Shown: positions 14,624-24,230, counted from the first letter of the stretch. The stretch: 34,929 nt of DNA from Treponema sp. (GCA_017549025.1 JAFYWB010000012.1:1-34929), one strand, 5' to 3'. Made by a program: numbers and translations. The notes: generated by a model not told the origin, from the sequence alone.

Positions 14624-17053
14624 TTAGTAACGAATGCTTCCAATGTCCAGCGAGACAAAGGGCATAACGGTTCGGTGGGTAGTTCCAGCTCCCACTCTCA
14701 TCATTATACTGAAAGTTTTGTTTATACGTAATCCCGCCCCAGCAGAAACATTCCAATTTATACCATCGGTAGAAAAATCCGTGTGATTCAAGGTAATAAT
14801 TCCCGCAGTTCCCGTAATGTTGAAGAAGGCTTGTCCACCGATAACCGTAATATTGTTCCAGGGCTGAAATTGTAGCACCACTTGAGCTGCAAACTTTTGG
14901 GTGCCATACTGCTGATTTCCAGAAATATTGGGATAAAACATTCGGTCTCCCAAAGCCACTCCAAAGAGAGGAATCAGGTTGGGAATTTTTTCTAGCTGCA
15001 GGCTGGGATCTGATGCGGCCAAGGTGTTTACAATGAGGCTGAATTTCGGGGCCACTGGAATGGCGGCAGTAAAGTCTACCTGAGTCATGGTAAAGACCAC
15101 GGGCGTATTTTTCCCCATAATGGGGAAAACTCCTGTGGTATCAAGTCGCACGTAAAAGCCTTTGCTGGGAAAGGTTGGTGCATCAAGGGTGGAAAAGGTG
15201 TAGCGAATGTTCAAAGGAGCCGCCATGGAAGCTTTCGTGGCTGGATACAAGGCTTCTTGGGCTAGGAGCTCAGGAGTTTTTGTTTCCTCTGTGTTAAGCC
15301 AGTAAATAGCACCACCTGCCTGCATTTTGTGTGCAGCGTTAAATCGGATTCCCCACAAAAAATCCACGTTGGTGTAGGCCAGCTTGTTGGCGATAATTTT
15401 TCGTAAAGTAAAGCCTGAGGTAACAAAATCCTGCTCTAAATAGGCTGATGCTGCCAGCTGCAAGTAGGCGTGGGGCCCTAGTGGCTGCAGATAGAACCAT
15501 GCAAACCCAAAGTCGTTGATGGTAGTGGCCTTCATGGACATAACGGAACCTGTTCCCGTAAGCCCTCGGAACTGAACGTCCAAGGAAAGAGTGAGCTTTG
15601 CAATGGAGTCATCGGTTATAGTACCAGTAAAGGTACCGTTAGGCATAATGACCCAGTTTTCTCGTTCCTTTTGTTGCAGTCGGAGCTCCAGTACCGTTTG
15701 CTGTGGCCGAACGTCCACACGTGGAGTCACAAAAATATAATTTCCTGTGTTGTAAATTTCATTCACAAAAAATCTAGTGTGGGCTGGGGTCAAGGATTTT
15801 CCCTTAATCTTGTTAAAAACCTGATTGATAAATTCAATGTCTGAATCCACAGCACCATAAATCACAATTTTTTCTGGCACAGCATACGGAATATTTGTAT
15901 ACACCCCTTCCTTTTCCTCTGGCAGCTGTTGAGATGGCGTAAAGGTAAAGGTGTTCTGTGTTACGTTAATTGCCTGATGGCTTGTTCTGCTTTGCTGTGC
16001 CTCGGTGCTGCTTCCCGAACCTGACGTACTTGCTTCTTGTGGATTTTCCTCAGCGGTGTTTGGATAAATCAATGTAAGTACCGATTGTAATGCAGCACGA
16101 TATTTTTCTTTATCTTTTTCTGATTTTTCATAAATTTCACGAGCTTTAGGAAAATCCATCATGTTATATTCTTTAACAGGAGGATGAATCACCACATCTG
16201 CCAAGGTGAGCTGGTCAGAATTTCCTGCGCTGGTAGCAATTCTCGCTACTTGGGTAATAGTTGTGAGGGGATTTATGCTAAAGCTTTCGGAATTTTCCTG
16301 CAAAGGGCTATCTAAAGAAACTGCAATGATAACATCATAGCCCATTTCCTTGGCCTGCTGAATGGGAAGATTATTGCGAACAGCGCCGTCAACATATAGC
16401 TCCCCGTCTATGGGAAAGGGCTGAAACACTCCGGGAATGCTCATACTGCTGCGGATAGCCTCGGCAATGTCACCGCTGCCTATAAGCTCCAGCTTTCCTG
16501 TAGTAAGATTTACCGTTGCTGCCCGAAAAGGAATGGGAAGGCTGTCAAAGTCGATGTACGAAGGGATTTTTACTGACAAATCCTTGAACAGCAAATAGGC
16601 ATTTTGTCCTGTGGAAAAGCCACCGCCTGTCTCTATAGAAAAATTCTTTCCTAGCTTTAGGACCAGCGGTGTAGATTCAGTGCTTCTTCCCTCCAGCAAT
16701 GCTTCTAAAGGAGATTCTGGTTTGTCAGCAAACATGCTGGCCCAATTTACATCAGTTGCGGTTTGACGAATTTCTTCTGGAGTGTAGCCTATGCTGTAAA
16801 GCCCTCCGATAATAGCTCCTATACTGTTGCCAATTATCATATCTATGGGAATTCCCAGCTCATCGATTACCTCTAGAACGGGGATCAATCCGAATCCTTT
16901 GGCTCCACCGCCTCCTAGTACCAGCGCCACCGAGGGACGCTCCTTACCTTGGGGAAAAATTTCTGTTTGACAGAATACATTCTGAGTGGCAAATACAACC
17001 AGAACCAAGCTCATTACACAAAAATTCATTTTTCTAAATGAATGTTCTTTCAT
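14624..17053 (-). CDS. Type Vd autotransporter: patatin phospholipase-POTRA-beta-barrel (PlpD/FplA-like)
   Basis: 809 residues in three parts. A signal peptide (about 1-29) is followed by a patatin domain with oxyanion loop GGGGAKGFG (47-55), nucleophile GNSIG (Ser77) and the dyad Asp in VDGAV (Asp222). A POTRA-like segment follows (EKIVIYGAVDSDIEFINQVF to YIFVTPRVDVRPQQTVLELRLQ). The last ~330 residues are a beta-barrel of the BamA/FhaC kind, ending in FVSLDIGSIRY. This order defines type Vd secretion, where the barrel exports the lipase domain to the cell surface. A phospholipase A activity on host or prey lipids is expected. A -10 box lies 4-7 nt before the ATG with no ribosome binding site; an in-frame ATG at codon 9 is an alternative. 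Confidence 0.92.
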   Translation of the reverse strand: MKEHSFRKMNFCVMSLVLVVFATQNVFCQTEIFPQGKERPSVALVLGGGGAKGFGLIPVLEVIDELGIPIDMIIGNSIGAIIGGLYSIGYTPEEIRQTATDVNWASMFADKPESPLEALLEGRSTESTPLVLKLGKNFSIETGGGFSTGQNAYLLFKDLSVKIPSYIDFDSLPIPFRAATVNLTTGKLELIGSGDIAEAIRSSMSIPGVFQPFPIDGELYVDGAVRNNLPIQQAKEMGYDVIIAVSLDSPLQENSESFSINPLTTITQVARIATSAGNSDQLTLADVVIHPPVKEYNMMDFPKAREIYEKSEKDKEKYRAALQSVLTLIYPNTAEENPQEASTSGSGSSTEAQQSRTSHQAINVTQNTFTFTPSQQLPEEKEGVYTNIPYAVPEKIVIYGAVDSDIEFINQVFNKIKGKSLTPAHTRFFVNEIYNTGNYIFVTPRVDVRPQQTVLELRLQQKERENWVIMPNGTFTGTITDDSIAKLTLSLDVQFRGLTGTGSVMSMKATTINDFGFAWFYLQPLGPHAYLQLAASAYLEQDFVTSGFTLRKIIANKLAYTNVDFLWGIRFNAAHKMQAGGAIYWLNTEETKTPELLAQEALYPATKASMAAPLNIRYTFSTLDAPTFPSKGFYVRLDTTGVFPIMGKNTPVVFTMTQVDFTAAIPVAPKFSLIVNTLAASDPSLQLEKIPNLIPLFGVALGDRMFYPNISGNQQYGTQKFAAQVVLQFQPWNNITVIGGQAFFNITGTAGIITLNHTDFSTDGINWNVSAGAGLRINKTFSIMMRVGAGTTHRTVMPFVSLDIGSIRY

Positions 17054-17057
17054 AATT

Positions 17058-17066
17058 AGTATAATA
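17058..17066 (-). promoter_or_regulatory. -10 box(es) of the patatin autotransporter gene
   Basis: Minus-strand TATTAT (17066-17061) and TATACT (17063-17058) overlap, 7 and 4 nt before the ATG. The -35 region is unclear. Confidence 0.4.
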
Positions 17067-17211
17067 ATGACTCATACTTCTTTTTTGTATCGAACAGGAT
17101 AGTTTTTATAAAATTTTAATATATAGCAGTTTTTTTTTAGTAAAGTTGTGGCAAAAAGATAAATATTTAAAATTTAATAGATAAAAAAATATAGTAGCTC
17201 CATTTTATCCC

Positions 17212-17240
17212 TTGAAATAAATGGCTAGTCAGTGTATCCT
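17212..17240 (+). promoter_or_regulatory. Promoter of nifJ
   Basis: TTGAAA (17212-17217), 17 bp, TATCCT (17235-17240). The leader of about 35 nt carries AGGAGG just before the ATG. Confidence 0.6.
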
Positions 17241-17282
17241 AGTAACAATCTAGTTTAGGTAGACATTAAATTAGGAGGCTAT

Positions 17283-20200
17283 ATGTCCAGAGAAAAACAT
17301 TCGATGGATGGAAATCAGGCTGCATCCCACGTTGCGTATGCTTATACCGAAGTGGCAGGCATTTACCCTATTACCCCATCATCACCAATGGCTGATTTCG
17401 TTGACCAGTGGTCAGCAAACGGCTTGAAGAACATTTACGGAACCGAAACAAAGGTTGTAGAAATGCAGTCAGAGGCTGGAGCCGCAGGAACTGTTCACGG
17501 TTCATTGGCTGCTGGTGCCATGACCACCACATTTACTGCATCTCAGGGTCTCTTGTTGATGATTCCTAACATGTATAAGATTGCCGGTGAGCAGTTGCCT
17601 GGTGTATTCCACGTCTCTGCCCGAACCGTTGCCTCTCAGGCTTTGAGTATTTTCGGTGATCATTCCGACGTATACGCCTGTCGTCAGACTGGTTTTGCTA
17701 TGTTGGCAGAATCCAATGCACAGGAAATCATGGACTTGGCTCCTGTTGCCCACTTGGCAGCTTTGGAAGGCCGCGTTCCTTTCCTGAACTTCTTTGACGG
17801 ATTCCGCACATCCCACGAAATCCAGAAGATTGAGACTTGGGACTATGCAGACCTTAAAGAAATGATGAACATGGATGCTCTGAAGGCATTCCGTGCTAAC
17901 TCCTTGAACCCCAACCATCCTGTAATGCGCGGTTCTCACGAAAACGGAGATATCTTCTTCCAGCATCGTGAGGCTTGTAACTCCGTTTATAACGCATTGC
18001 CCGAAGTAGTACGCAAGTACATGGCAAAGATTAACGCCAAGTTGGGTACAAACTACGACCTGTTCAACTACTATGGTGCTCCCGATGCTGACCGTGTAAT
18101 CGTAGCTATGGGCTCCATCTGTGACGTTGCAGAAGAGGTAATCGACTACTTGACCGCTCGTGGAGAGAAGGTTGGTTTGATTAAGGTTCGCCTCTATCGT
18201 CCTTGGGTTTCCGAAGCCTTCTTGAAGGTGCTGCCCAAGACTGTAAAGAAGCTGGCTGTTCTCGACAGAACTAAGGAGCCCGGATCTCTGGGTGAGCCTC
18301 TGTACTTGGACATTGCCACTACATTGCGTGAAGCTGCCCTCAACGACATCGTATTGGTTGGTGGCCGCTACGGCTTGAGCTCCAAGGATACTCCTCCTTC
18401 CAGCGTATTCGCTATCTTCAAGGAATTGGAGAAGGATGCTCCCAAGGCTCGCTTCACTGTTGGTATCGTGGACGATGTTACCAACCTCAGCTTGCCTGAA
18501 GTTAAGCCTGCTCCTATCACCTCTGCTGAAGGAACTGTTGAATGTAAGTTCTGGGGTATCGGTGGTGACGGAACTGTTGGTGCCAACAAGGACTCCACAA
18601 AGATTATCGGTGACCACACCGACAAGTACATCCAGGCATACTTCCAGTACGACTCCAAGAAGACTGGTGGTATTACCATTTCCCACTTGCGCTTTGGCGA
18701 CAAGCCTATCCGCAGTGCCTACTATGTTAGCCAGGCTGACTTGGTTGCTTGTCACAACCAGTCCTACATCATCAAGGGATACAAGATGGTTCAGGACGTT
18801 AAGCCAGGCGGAAAGTTCCTGATTAACTGCCAGTGGTCTGACGAGGAGCTGGGACAGCACCTCCATGCTGATGCAAAGCAGTACATCGCTAAGAACAACA
18901 TCAAGGTATACACCGTTGACGCTGTAAAGATTGCCACCGAAATCGGATTGGGCAAGCGCACCAGTACCGTTCTTCAGTCTGCATTCTTCAAGCTGGCAAA
19001 CGTATTGCCCGCAGAAGAAGCTATTAACTACATGAAGGAAAAGGTTGTAGCAAAGTTCAGCCGCAAGGGTCAGGACGTTGTAGATATGAACTGCAAGGCC
19101 ATTGACGCTGGTTGCAACGCTATCCATGAGGTAGCTGTTCCTGCTGACTGGGCAAATGCAACAGATACTACCGAAAAGGTTGTATTGAAGGGTGAAGCTA
19201 AGACCGTTAAGATGGTTGAAAGCATCATGAACACTGTAAACTTGATGGACGGTGACAGTCTGCCTGTTTCTGCCTTCGTTGACTATGCAAACGGTCAGTT
19301 TGAACTGGGTGCTTCCGCCTACGAAAAGCGTGGAACTGCCGTTACTGTTCCTCACTGGACTGCTTCCAAGTGTATTCAGTGTAACAACTGTGCATTCGTA
19401 TGTTCTCATGCCACAATTCGCCCCTTCCTGTTGAGCGACGAGGAAGTTAAGGCTGGTCCTGCAAACCTTGAAGTTATGGATCTTAAGCCCAAGGCTGGCA
19501 AGTACAAGTATACCCTCAGCGTTTCTGCTTTGGATTGTACTGGTTGTTGTGAGTGTGTTACTGTATGTCCTACAGCAGCCATCGAAATGGTACCTCAGGC
19601 AGAGGAATTACCCTTGCAGCCTGTTTGGGACTACTTGGTGGCCAACGTCAGCAAGAAGGACGATGCTGGCATGAACGAGCTGACTCCCAAGGGATCTCAG
19701 TTTGTACAGCCTCTGTTGGAGTTCTCCGGTTCTTGTGCTGGTTGTGCAGAAACCGCTTATGCTCGTCTTACTACACAGCTCTTTGGTGAGCAGATGTACA
19801 TTGCCAACGCAACAGGTTGTTCCTCTATCTGGGGTGGACCTGCTGCTACCTGTCCTTACACCATCAACAAGGATTCAAAGAAGGGACCAGCTTGGTCTAA
19901 CTCCTTGTTCGAGGACAACGCTGAGTACGGATTGGGTATCCACCTGGCTCAGAAGTACATCCGTGACGGCTTGATTGGCAAGCTTGAGGCTATTGCTGCT
20001 GGAAATGAAGCTTCTGCTTCCTTGAAGGACGCTATTGCCAAGTTCATGGAAACAAAGAACAACACCCGTGCTAACGTTGCTCCTACAAATGCATTGATTG
20101 CAGAGTTGGAGAAGTGTGGTTGTGACACAGCTAAGGAAATCTTGGACAGCAAGGATTACCTGGGCAAGAAGTCTACCTGGATTATGGGTGGTGACGGATG

Positions 20201-20822
20201 GGCCTACGACATCGGATTCGGTGGTTTGGACCACGTTATCGCTTCTGGCGAAGACGTAAACATCTTGGTATTCGATACCGAAATGTACTCCAACACTGGT
20301 GGACAGGCTTCTAAGGCTTCTAACATCGGTGAGATTTGTCAGTTCGCCGCTTCTGGAAAGAACGTAAGCAAGAAGTCCTTGGCAGACATTGCCATGAGCT
20401 ACGGCTATGTTTACGTAGCACAGATTGGATTGGGTGCTAACCCCGCTCAGACCATGAAGGCTATCGTAGAGGCTGAAGAGTATAATGGACCTTCCATTAT
20501 CATCGCTTACGCTCCTTGTGAAATCCACGGTATTTCTGGTGGTATGCGCCACTGTCAGGATACCTTGAAGAAGGCTGTTGCTTCTGGTTACTGGAACTTG
20601 TTCAGCTTCAATCCTGCATTGAAGGCTGAAGGAAAGAACCCCTTCACCCTTACTTCCAAGGCTGGAGACGGAACTTACCAGGAGTTCTTGACCAACGAGA
20701 CTCGTTATTCAGCTCTTACCCGCAAGTTCCCCGAGCGGGCAGAGGCCTTGTTCAAGAAGAGCGAGGAAGTTGCAAAGGCTCGTTTCGAGCACTTGCAGCG
20801 GCTCATCGAGCTGTATAAATAA
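17283..20822 (+). CDS. nifJ: Pyruvate:ferredoxin (flavodoxin) oxidoreductase
   Basis: 1179 residues, full length for the single-chain enzyme, which converts pyruvate and CoA to acetyl-CoA and CO2 and reduces ferredoxin or flavodoxin. The N-terminal domain has the pyruvate-binding YPITPSSPMAD. Two 4Fe-4S motifs are seen: CIQCNNCAFVC (Cys697-707) and CTGCCECVTVC (Cys752-762). The third-cluster cysteines occur in SCAGCAET. The C-terminal thiamine diphosphate site is GGDGWAYDIGFGGLDHV with DTEMYSNTGGQ. Codon use is strongly biased, as in highly expressed genes, which creates long antisense frames. AGGAGG precedes the ATG. It is a central enzyme of anaerobic fermentation. Confidence 0.98.
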   Translation: MSREKHSMDGNQAASHVAYAYTEVAGIYPITPSSPMADFVDQWSANGLKNIYGTETKVVEMQSEAGAAGTVHGSLAAGAMTTTFTASQGLLLMIPNMYKIAGEQLPGVFHVSARTVASQALSIFGDHSDVYACRQTGFAMLAESNAQEIMDLAPVAHLAALEGRVPFLNFFDGFRTSHEIQKIETWDYADLKEMMNMDALKAFRANSLNPNHPVMRGSHENGDIFFQHREACNSVYNALPEVVRKYMAKINAKLGTNYDLFNYYGAPDADRVIVAMGSICDVAEEVIDYLTARGEKVGLIKVRLYRPWVSEAFLKVLPKTVKKLAVLDRTKEPGSLGEPLYLDIATTLREAALNDIVLVGGRYGLSSKDTPPSSVFAIFKELEKDAPKARFTVGIVDDVTNLSLPEVKPAPITSAEGTVECKFWGIGGDGTVGANKDSTKIIGDHTDKYIQAYFQYDSKKTGGITISHLRFGDKPIRSAYYVSQADLVACHNQSYIIKGYKMVQDVKPGGKFLINCQWSDEELGQHLHADAKQYIAKNNIKVYTVDAVKIATEIGLGKRTSTVLQSAFFKLANVLPAEEAINYMKEKVVAKFSRKGQDVVDMNCKAIDAGCNAIHEVAVPADWANATDTTEKVVLKGEAKTVKMVESIMNTVNLMDGDSLPVSAFVDYANGQFELGASAYEKRGTAVTVPHWTASKCIQCNNCAFVCSHATIRPFLLSDEEVKAGPANLEVMDLKPKAGKYKYTLSVSALDCTGCCECVTVCPTAAIEMVPQAEELPLQPVWDYLVANVSKKDDAGMNELTPKGSQFVQPLLEFSGSCAGCAETAYARLTTQLFGEQMYIANATGCSSIWGGPAATCPYTINKDSKKGPAWSNSLFEDNAEYGLGIHLAQKYIRDGLIGKLEAIAAGNEASASLKDAIAKFMETKNNTRANVAPTNALIAELEKCGCDTAKEILDSKDYLGKKSTWIMGGDGWAYDIGFGGLDHVIASGEDVNILVFDTEMYSNTGGQASKASNIGEICQFAASGKNVSKKSLADIAMSYGYVYVAQIGLGANPAQTMKAIVEAEEYNGPSIIIAYAPCEIHGISGGMRHCQDTLKKAVASGYWNLFSFNPALKAEGKNPFTLTSKAGDGTYQEFLTNETRYSALTRKFPERAEALFKKSEEVAKARFEHLQRLIELYK

Positions 20823-20833
20823 TCTGCTTGCCT

Positions 20834-20859
20834 AGCCTGCCGTTTGGTAGGCTGGTTTT
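20834..20859 (+). terminator. First terminator after nifJ
   Basis: AGCCTGCC, loop GTTT, GGTAGGCT (one G-T pair), then GGTTTTA. Confidence 0.55.
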
Positions 20860-20872
20860 AGCCAGATGAAGG

Positions 20873-20906
20873 CCGGTGTCATCCCAGTGGTGGCACCGGT
20901 TTTTTT
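20873..20906 (+). terminator. Second, strong terminator after nifJ
   Basis: CCGGTGTCA (20873-20881) pairs with TGGCACCGG (20891-20899) and is followed by seven T residues. Two terminators in tandem fit a highly transcribed gene. Confidence 0.85.
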
Positions 20907-20964
20907 GTCTGATTCCTTATGCTGTGTCAGGGAGCTGAATATAGCAGATACTATAAAATTGGAG

Positions 20965-20970
20965 TATAAT
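20965..20970 (+). promoter_or_regulatory. -10 box of the MoxR gene (probable leaderless start)
   Basis: Perfect TATAAT, 7 nt before the ATG at 20978, with no ribosome binding site. The -35 (TAGCAG at 20942) is weak. Confidence 0.45.
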
Positions 20971-20977
20971 AAAATAT

Positions 20978-21904
20978 ATGTTTCAGTTTTTACAGGAAGA
21001 GGGAGTTTCTCCTCAGATTATACAGGGCATAAAAGATTTTAGAGCCACCCACGGGCTGGGGAATGATGATCGTATTCCCACTCCACGATACAAGTATTTT
21101 GGACCACGGATTTGGGAACAGGCAGCTGCTGCCCTGTTGTGTGGACAGAACCTGTTGCTGGTGGGACAAAAGGCCTCGGGAAAAAACGTTTTAGCAGAAA
21201 ACCTAGCAGCTGTATTTGGGCGGCCCATTTGGGATATTTCCTGCCACGTGAACACAGACGCTGATTCTCTCATTGGAACAGATACCTTCCGCAATGGTGA
21301 GGTGCAGTTTCGGCCAGGACCAGTGTATCATTGTGCTAGTACTGGTGGCTTTGGAGTGTTGGACGAAATCAATATGGCCAAGAATGAGGCGCTGGCGGTG
21401 CTCCATGCCCTGCTGGATTTCCGCCGAGTGATTGATGTGCCGGGCTACCAGCGGCTGACCATGCATCCTGCCACTCGATTTATTGCCACCATGAACCAAG
21501 GATATGCGGGAACTCGTGATTTGAACGAGGCCCTGGCTTCTCGTTTTGTGGTGATTCTTATGCCAGAAATTGCTTCCGATGCTTTAGTGCGGCTTTTAAC
21601 GAAAGAGTTTCCCAGTTTGAAAGTGAGCTTTGCTGCTGATTTGGCCCGTGTTTTTATGGATATTCAAAGAAAAACCTCCAGCTCCGAGATTTCTTCTCGG
21701 CTGCTAGATTTGCGGGGCTTGCTGGACAGCGTTCAGCTTATGGGAAAAGGCATTGAACCTTGGATTGCACTGGATATGGGTATTACCAACAAGTCCAGCG
21801 ATGAATTTGAGCGTTCCCTTTTGCAGGATATTATCCGAGGACGGATTCCACAAGGGCTGACTGTAGATGCAATCTTTGGAGAAAGTACTCCTTCTGCAAG
21901 CTGA
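20978..21904 (+). CDS. MoxR-family AAA+ ATPase
   Basis: 308 residues. Walker A is GQKASGKN (63-70), with Asn where Thr/Ser is usual. Walker B is GFGVLDEINMA, sensor 1 is TMNQGY, and GTRDLNEALASRF is the arginine-finger/second region of homology. MoxR ATPases pair with VWA-domain proteins and act as chaperones that assemble or activate metalloenzymes or membrane complexes. Here the VWA gene begins 15 bp downstream. There is no recognisable client enzyme next to the pair. The start has no ribosome binding site. Confidence 0.9.
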   Translation: MFQFLQEEGVSPQIIQGIKDFRATHGLGNDDRIPTPRYKYFGPRIWEQAAAALLCGQNLLLVGQKASGKNVLAENLAAVFGRPIWDISCHVNTDADSLIGTDTFRNGEVQFRPGPVYHCASTGGFGVLDEINMAKNEALAVLHALLDFRRVIDVPGYQRLTMHPATRFIATMNQGYAGTRDLNEALASRFVVILMPEIASDALVRLLTKEFPSLKVSFAADLARVFMDIQRKTSSSEISSRLLDLRGLLDSVQLMGKGIEPWIALDMGITNKSSDEFERSLLQDIIRGRIPQGLTVDAIFGESTPSAS

Positions 21905-21919
21905 TTCTCGGTACGTGCT

Positions 21920-23560
21920 ATGAATGCCTCTCCCATCCAGCAGCGGCGGGCTAAAAATATTTTATGGTCTGCAGCGGAAAATTATCAGATAGAGCCTCAC
22001 TTTCTTTCCTTTGACCATGGGGGAGAGGCAAACTTTTATCTCAACATGATAATCGGGCTGGTGTATAAATGGCTGGATTGGGAAAAACTTGCAGTTTTGT
22101 TTGATAGCTTTGAAGGAACAGTGCAGGAATCCCTGTACGACGGGCTTTTGTGGTTAGCTTTAGAGCAGGTAGTATACGAAAAGGAACTTCCTCTGCGGCC
22201 TGTTCTTGCAGCTCTTCGTTTTGAGCATTGTCAAAAGATGATTGGAATGTCTGCCTGGTTGGTGGAAACAGATCGTCTGGTCCATTTTCAGTCAGCGTGG
22301 TGCATGGAAAATTTGGGGAAAAAGCCCTTCCTTGTGCCTAAAGACGCAAAGCTTTTACAGGCATTGCGGTTCAAGGGTGATTGGGATACGGATTATATCA
22401 TTAAAGCCTACCGTGAGGTTATAAAAAAATATTTTAAGGTGGAGTTTGGTCAGGGACAAAAAACAACACGGAAAAGGAAGCCCTCCGCTTTGCAAAAGCT
22501 GTTCAAAAAGCGGCGACAGGTTCCGGGAAGAATGTTTCGTGCCAGTGACGTGGGAGACGAGGACGTTGATCCACGACAATCGGCTGCTTCTGGAAGCTTG
22601 TGGACCGGTGGCTCCATTAAAATCGATGAAGAAACTCGCAGTGAGCTGGAAAAGAAATTCGGTCCTCAGATGTATTCTCAAACTGAACGAACTCAGATAG
22701 AAAAAGAGATTTGTCAGGATGTGCACAGAAACAATCATCTGTATTTTGCTGGAGCCCAGACCAATTCCTCCCAATATCAGCTGAATCGCAGCCATTATCA
22801 GGAAAATCGGGCAGCCTACGATAATGCCATTGTGAGGCTCAGGGACAAGCTGAAAAACCAGCTGACGGTGCAGGTACCCCGTGACAAGATAAAATCCTCC
22901 TGTGGAAAACTGAATTGTACTAAGGTGTGGCGCAATCAATATCTGGAGGATAATCGTATTTTCTTTCGGAATCAAGAATACCCAGAGCCAATTTTTTCTG
23001 TGGATATTTTGATGGATGCTTCCCACTCTCAGTCCTCTCGGCAGACACTGTTGGCTGCCCAAGGCTATATTATTGCCGAAAGTTTGAGTCAATGTGGGGT
23101 GCCGGTGCAGGTTCATGCCTTCAACAGCTTCCGAACCTACACGGTGTTACAGCAGCTGAGACGGTACGATTCTGGCAGGAATAATGACAATCTCTTTTGC
23201 TACCAAACGGAAGGCTGGAATAGAGATGGCTTAGCATTGCGAGCTGTGGGAAAACTGATGGAAAAATCTCCCATGGAACGACGGCTGTTGGTGGTGCTTA
23301 CCGATGCGGACCCTAACGATGAGTGTGCCGTATCCATGTATCAAGAGTATTCAGGAAGAGATGGCATTCAAGATGCACAAGCGGAAGTTCAGGCATTGAA
23401 GAAAAAGGGCATAAAGGTGGTGGCTGTGTTTATGGGCCTGGACTATAACCTGCACTCAGCGGGCATGATTTATGGCAATAATTGTGTGCGGATAACCCAT
23501 GCTTCCCAGCTAGCGGAGGCAATTAGCTCTATTATCCGCCGCCAGCTACGGGATTGGTAG
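21920..23560 (+). CDS. VWA-domain protein, partner of the MoxR ATPase
   Basis: 546 residues. The C-terminal ~200 residues form a von Willebrand A domain with a complete MIDAS start DASHS (Asp366, Ser368, Ser370) and a later acidic position in VVLTDADPND. The N-terminal 350 residues are largely helical and include a basic, Lys/Arg-rich linker (TTRKRKPSALQKLFKKRRQV). No signal peptide or membrane segment is seen, so it is cytoplasmic. The arrangement resembles CobT- or CoxE-like VWA partners of MoxR ATPases. The client is unknown. Confidence 0.85.
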   Translation: MNASPIQQRRAKNILWSAAENYQIEPHFLSFDHGGEANFYLNMIIGLVYKWLDWEKLAVLFDSFEGTVQESLYDGLLWLALEQVVYEKELPLRPVLAALRFEHCQKMIGMSAWLVETDRLVHFQSAWCMENLGKKPFLVPKDAKLLQALRFKGDWDTDYIIKAYREVIKKYFKVEFGQGQKTTRKRKPSALQKLFKKRRQVPGRMFRASDVGDEDVDPRQSAASGSLWTGGSIKIDEETRSELEKKFGPQMYSQTERTQIEKEICQDVHRNNHLYFAGAQTNSSQYQLNRSHYQENRAAYDNAIVRLRDKLKNQLTVQVPRDKIKSSCGKLNCTKVWRNQYLEDNRIFFRNQEYPEPIFSVDILMDASHSQSSRQTLLAAQGYIIAESLSQCGVPVQVHAFNSFRTYTVLQQLRRYDSGRNNDNLFCYQTEGWNRDGLALRAVGKLMEKSPMERRLLVVLTDADPNDECAVSMYQEYSGRDGIQDAQAEVQALKKKGIKVVAVFMGLDYNLHSAGMIYGNNCVRITHASQLAEAISSIIRRQLRDW

Positions 23561-23580
23561 ACCGAAAAATTAGTTTTGTT

Positions 23581-24048
23581 TTAATCTATCCGAATTTTTA
23601 CGACAGCCTTTTCGATGGGGGCTGCAGTGGTGCCGTCACCGTGAATGGCGGGGCGGTGGGCATCCTCTGGGAATACAATAGTCATCTGGCCAGGAACCAT
23701 GAGAATTGTCTGGTAGGGAAAATCCTTGGAGTGAACCTGCTGGTAGTCGGTTTGGGGATTGTATTCTTCAGCTGGATAGGTAAGGCTTGCAGGAGTTACA
23801 TCCATCTGCTCTTGCCCCGCTAAGGCCATTTGAATGTCCAAGTAATGGTGGTGAATTTCCCATCGGGCATCTTCTCGGCTTTTGGAAGTAAAGCTGGAAC
23901 GATTAATGTAAATATCGTCTCCGTCAATATCGGTGCGTCCTTGGGGCAGCTCCATCAGGTTATTGGAATTGAGCCAATCAAAGGCTTTCTTCAATTTTGG
24001 TGAAATTGCTGCATAGCGTTGACAATCTGCAAATGTGGTTACAATCAT
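23581..24048 (-). CDS. YhcH/YjgK/YiaL (NanQ-like) family protein
   Basis: 155 residues from the ATG at 24048, where AAGGAG lies 6 nt upstream; the earlier in-frame ATG at 24069 has no such signal. The block DARWEIHHHYLDIQMALAGQE and the C-terminal MTIVFPEDAHRPAIH are diagnostic of this cupin-like family. In E. coli NanQ (YhcH) acts on the sialic acid pathway as an anomerase; other members lie in sugar-acid pathways. No sialate gene is next to it here, so the sugar is unknown. It converges on the VWA gene with about 20 bp between stops. Confidence 0.88.
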   Translation of the reverse strand: MIVTTFADCQRYAAISPKLKKAFDWLNSNNLMELPQGRTDIDGDDIYINRSSFTSKSREDARWEIHHHYLDIQMALAGQEQMDVTPASLTYPAEEYNPQTDYQQVHSKDFPYQTILMVPGQMTIVFPEDAHRPAIHGDGTTAAPIEKAVVKIRID

Positions 24049-24067
24049 GGTGTTCTCCTTATTTTTC

Positions 24068-24073
24068 ATTATA
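24068..24073 (-). promoter_or_regulatory. Extended -10 for the YhcH-family gene
   Basis: Minus-strand TG-T-TATAAT; the transcript would start about 12 nt before the ATG, just leaving room for the AAGGAG site. Confidence 0.5.
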
Positions 24074-24149
24074 ACAGTTGACGAACAGGTAGGCTAGTGG
24101 GAAGCTTAAATCTTTAGAAAGACCTGGGGGATTCTGTTTTTTGATACTA

Positions 24150-24177
24150 TTGCGAGACTTACAGAAAAATGTATAAT
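24150..24177 (+). promoter_or_regulatory. Promoter of the GAF-GGDEF gene
   Basis: TTGCGA (24150-24155), 16 bp, TATAAT (24172-24177). The leader is about 50 nt. Confidence 0.6.
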
Positions 24178-24230
24178 AGATGAAATCTTTTATTAGGGAT
24201 GAGAATATCAGGATTTGGAGGGTTTAATAC

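Noticed and set aside
14604-14756. 51-residue N-terminal extension of the ABC ATPase
   Set aside because: It overlaps the end of the patatin gene and lacks a start signal; the ATG at 14603 has AGAGGA upstream and gives the normal ABC start.
17502-19409. 635-codon open frame antisense to nifJ
   Set aside because: It is produced by the strong codon bias of nifJ. It has no ribosome binding site or recognisable domain, and nifJ is unambiguous.
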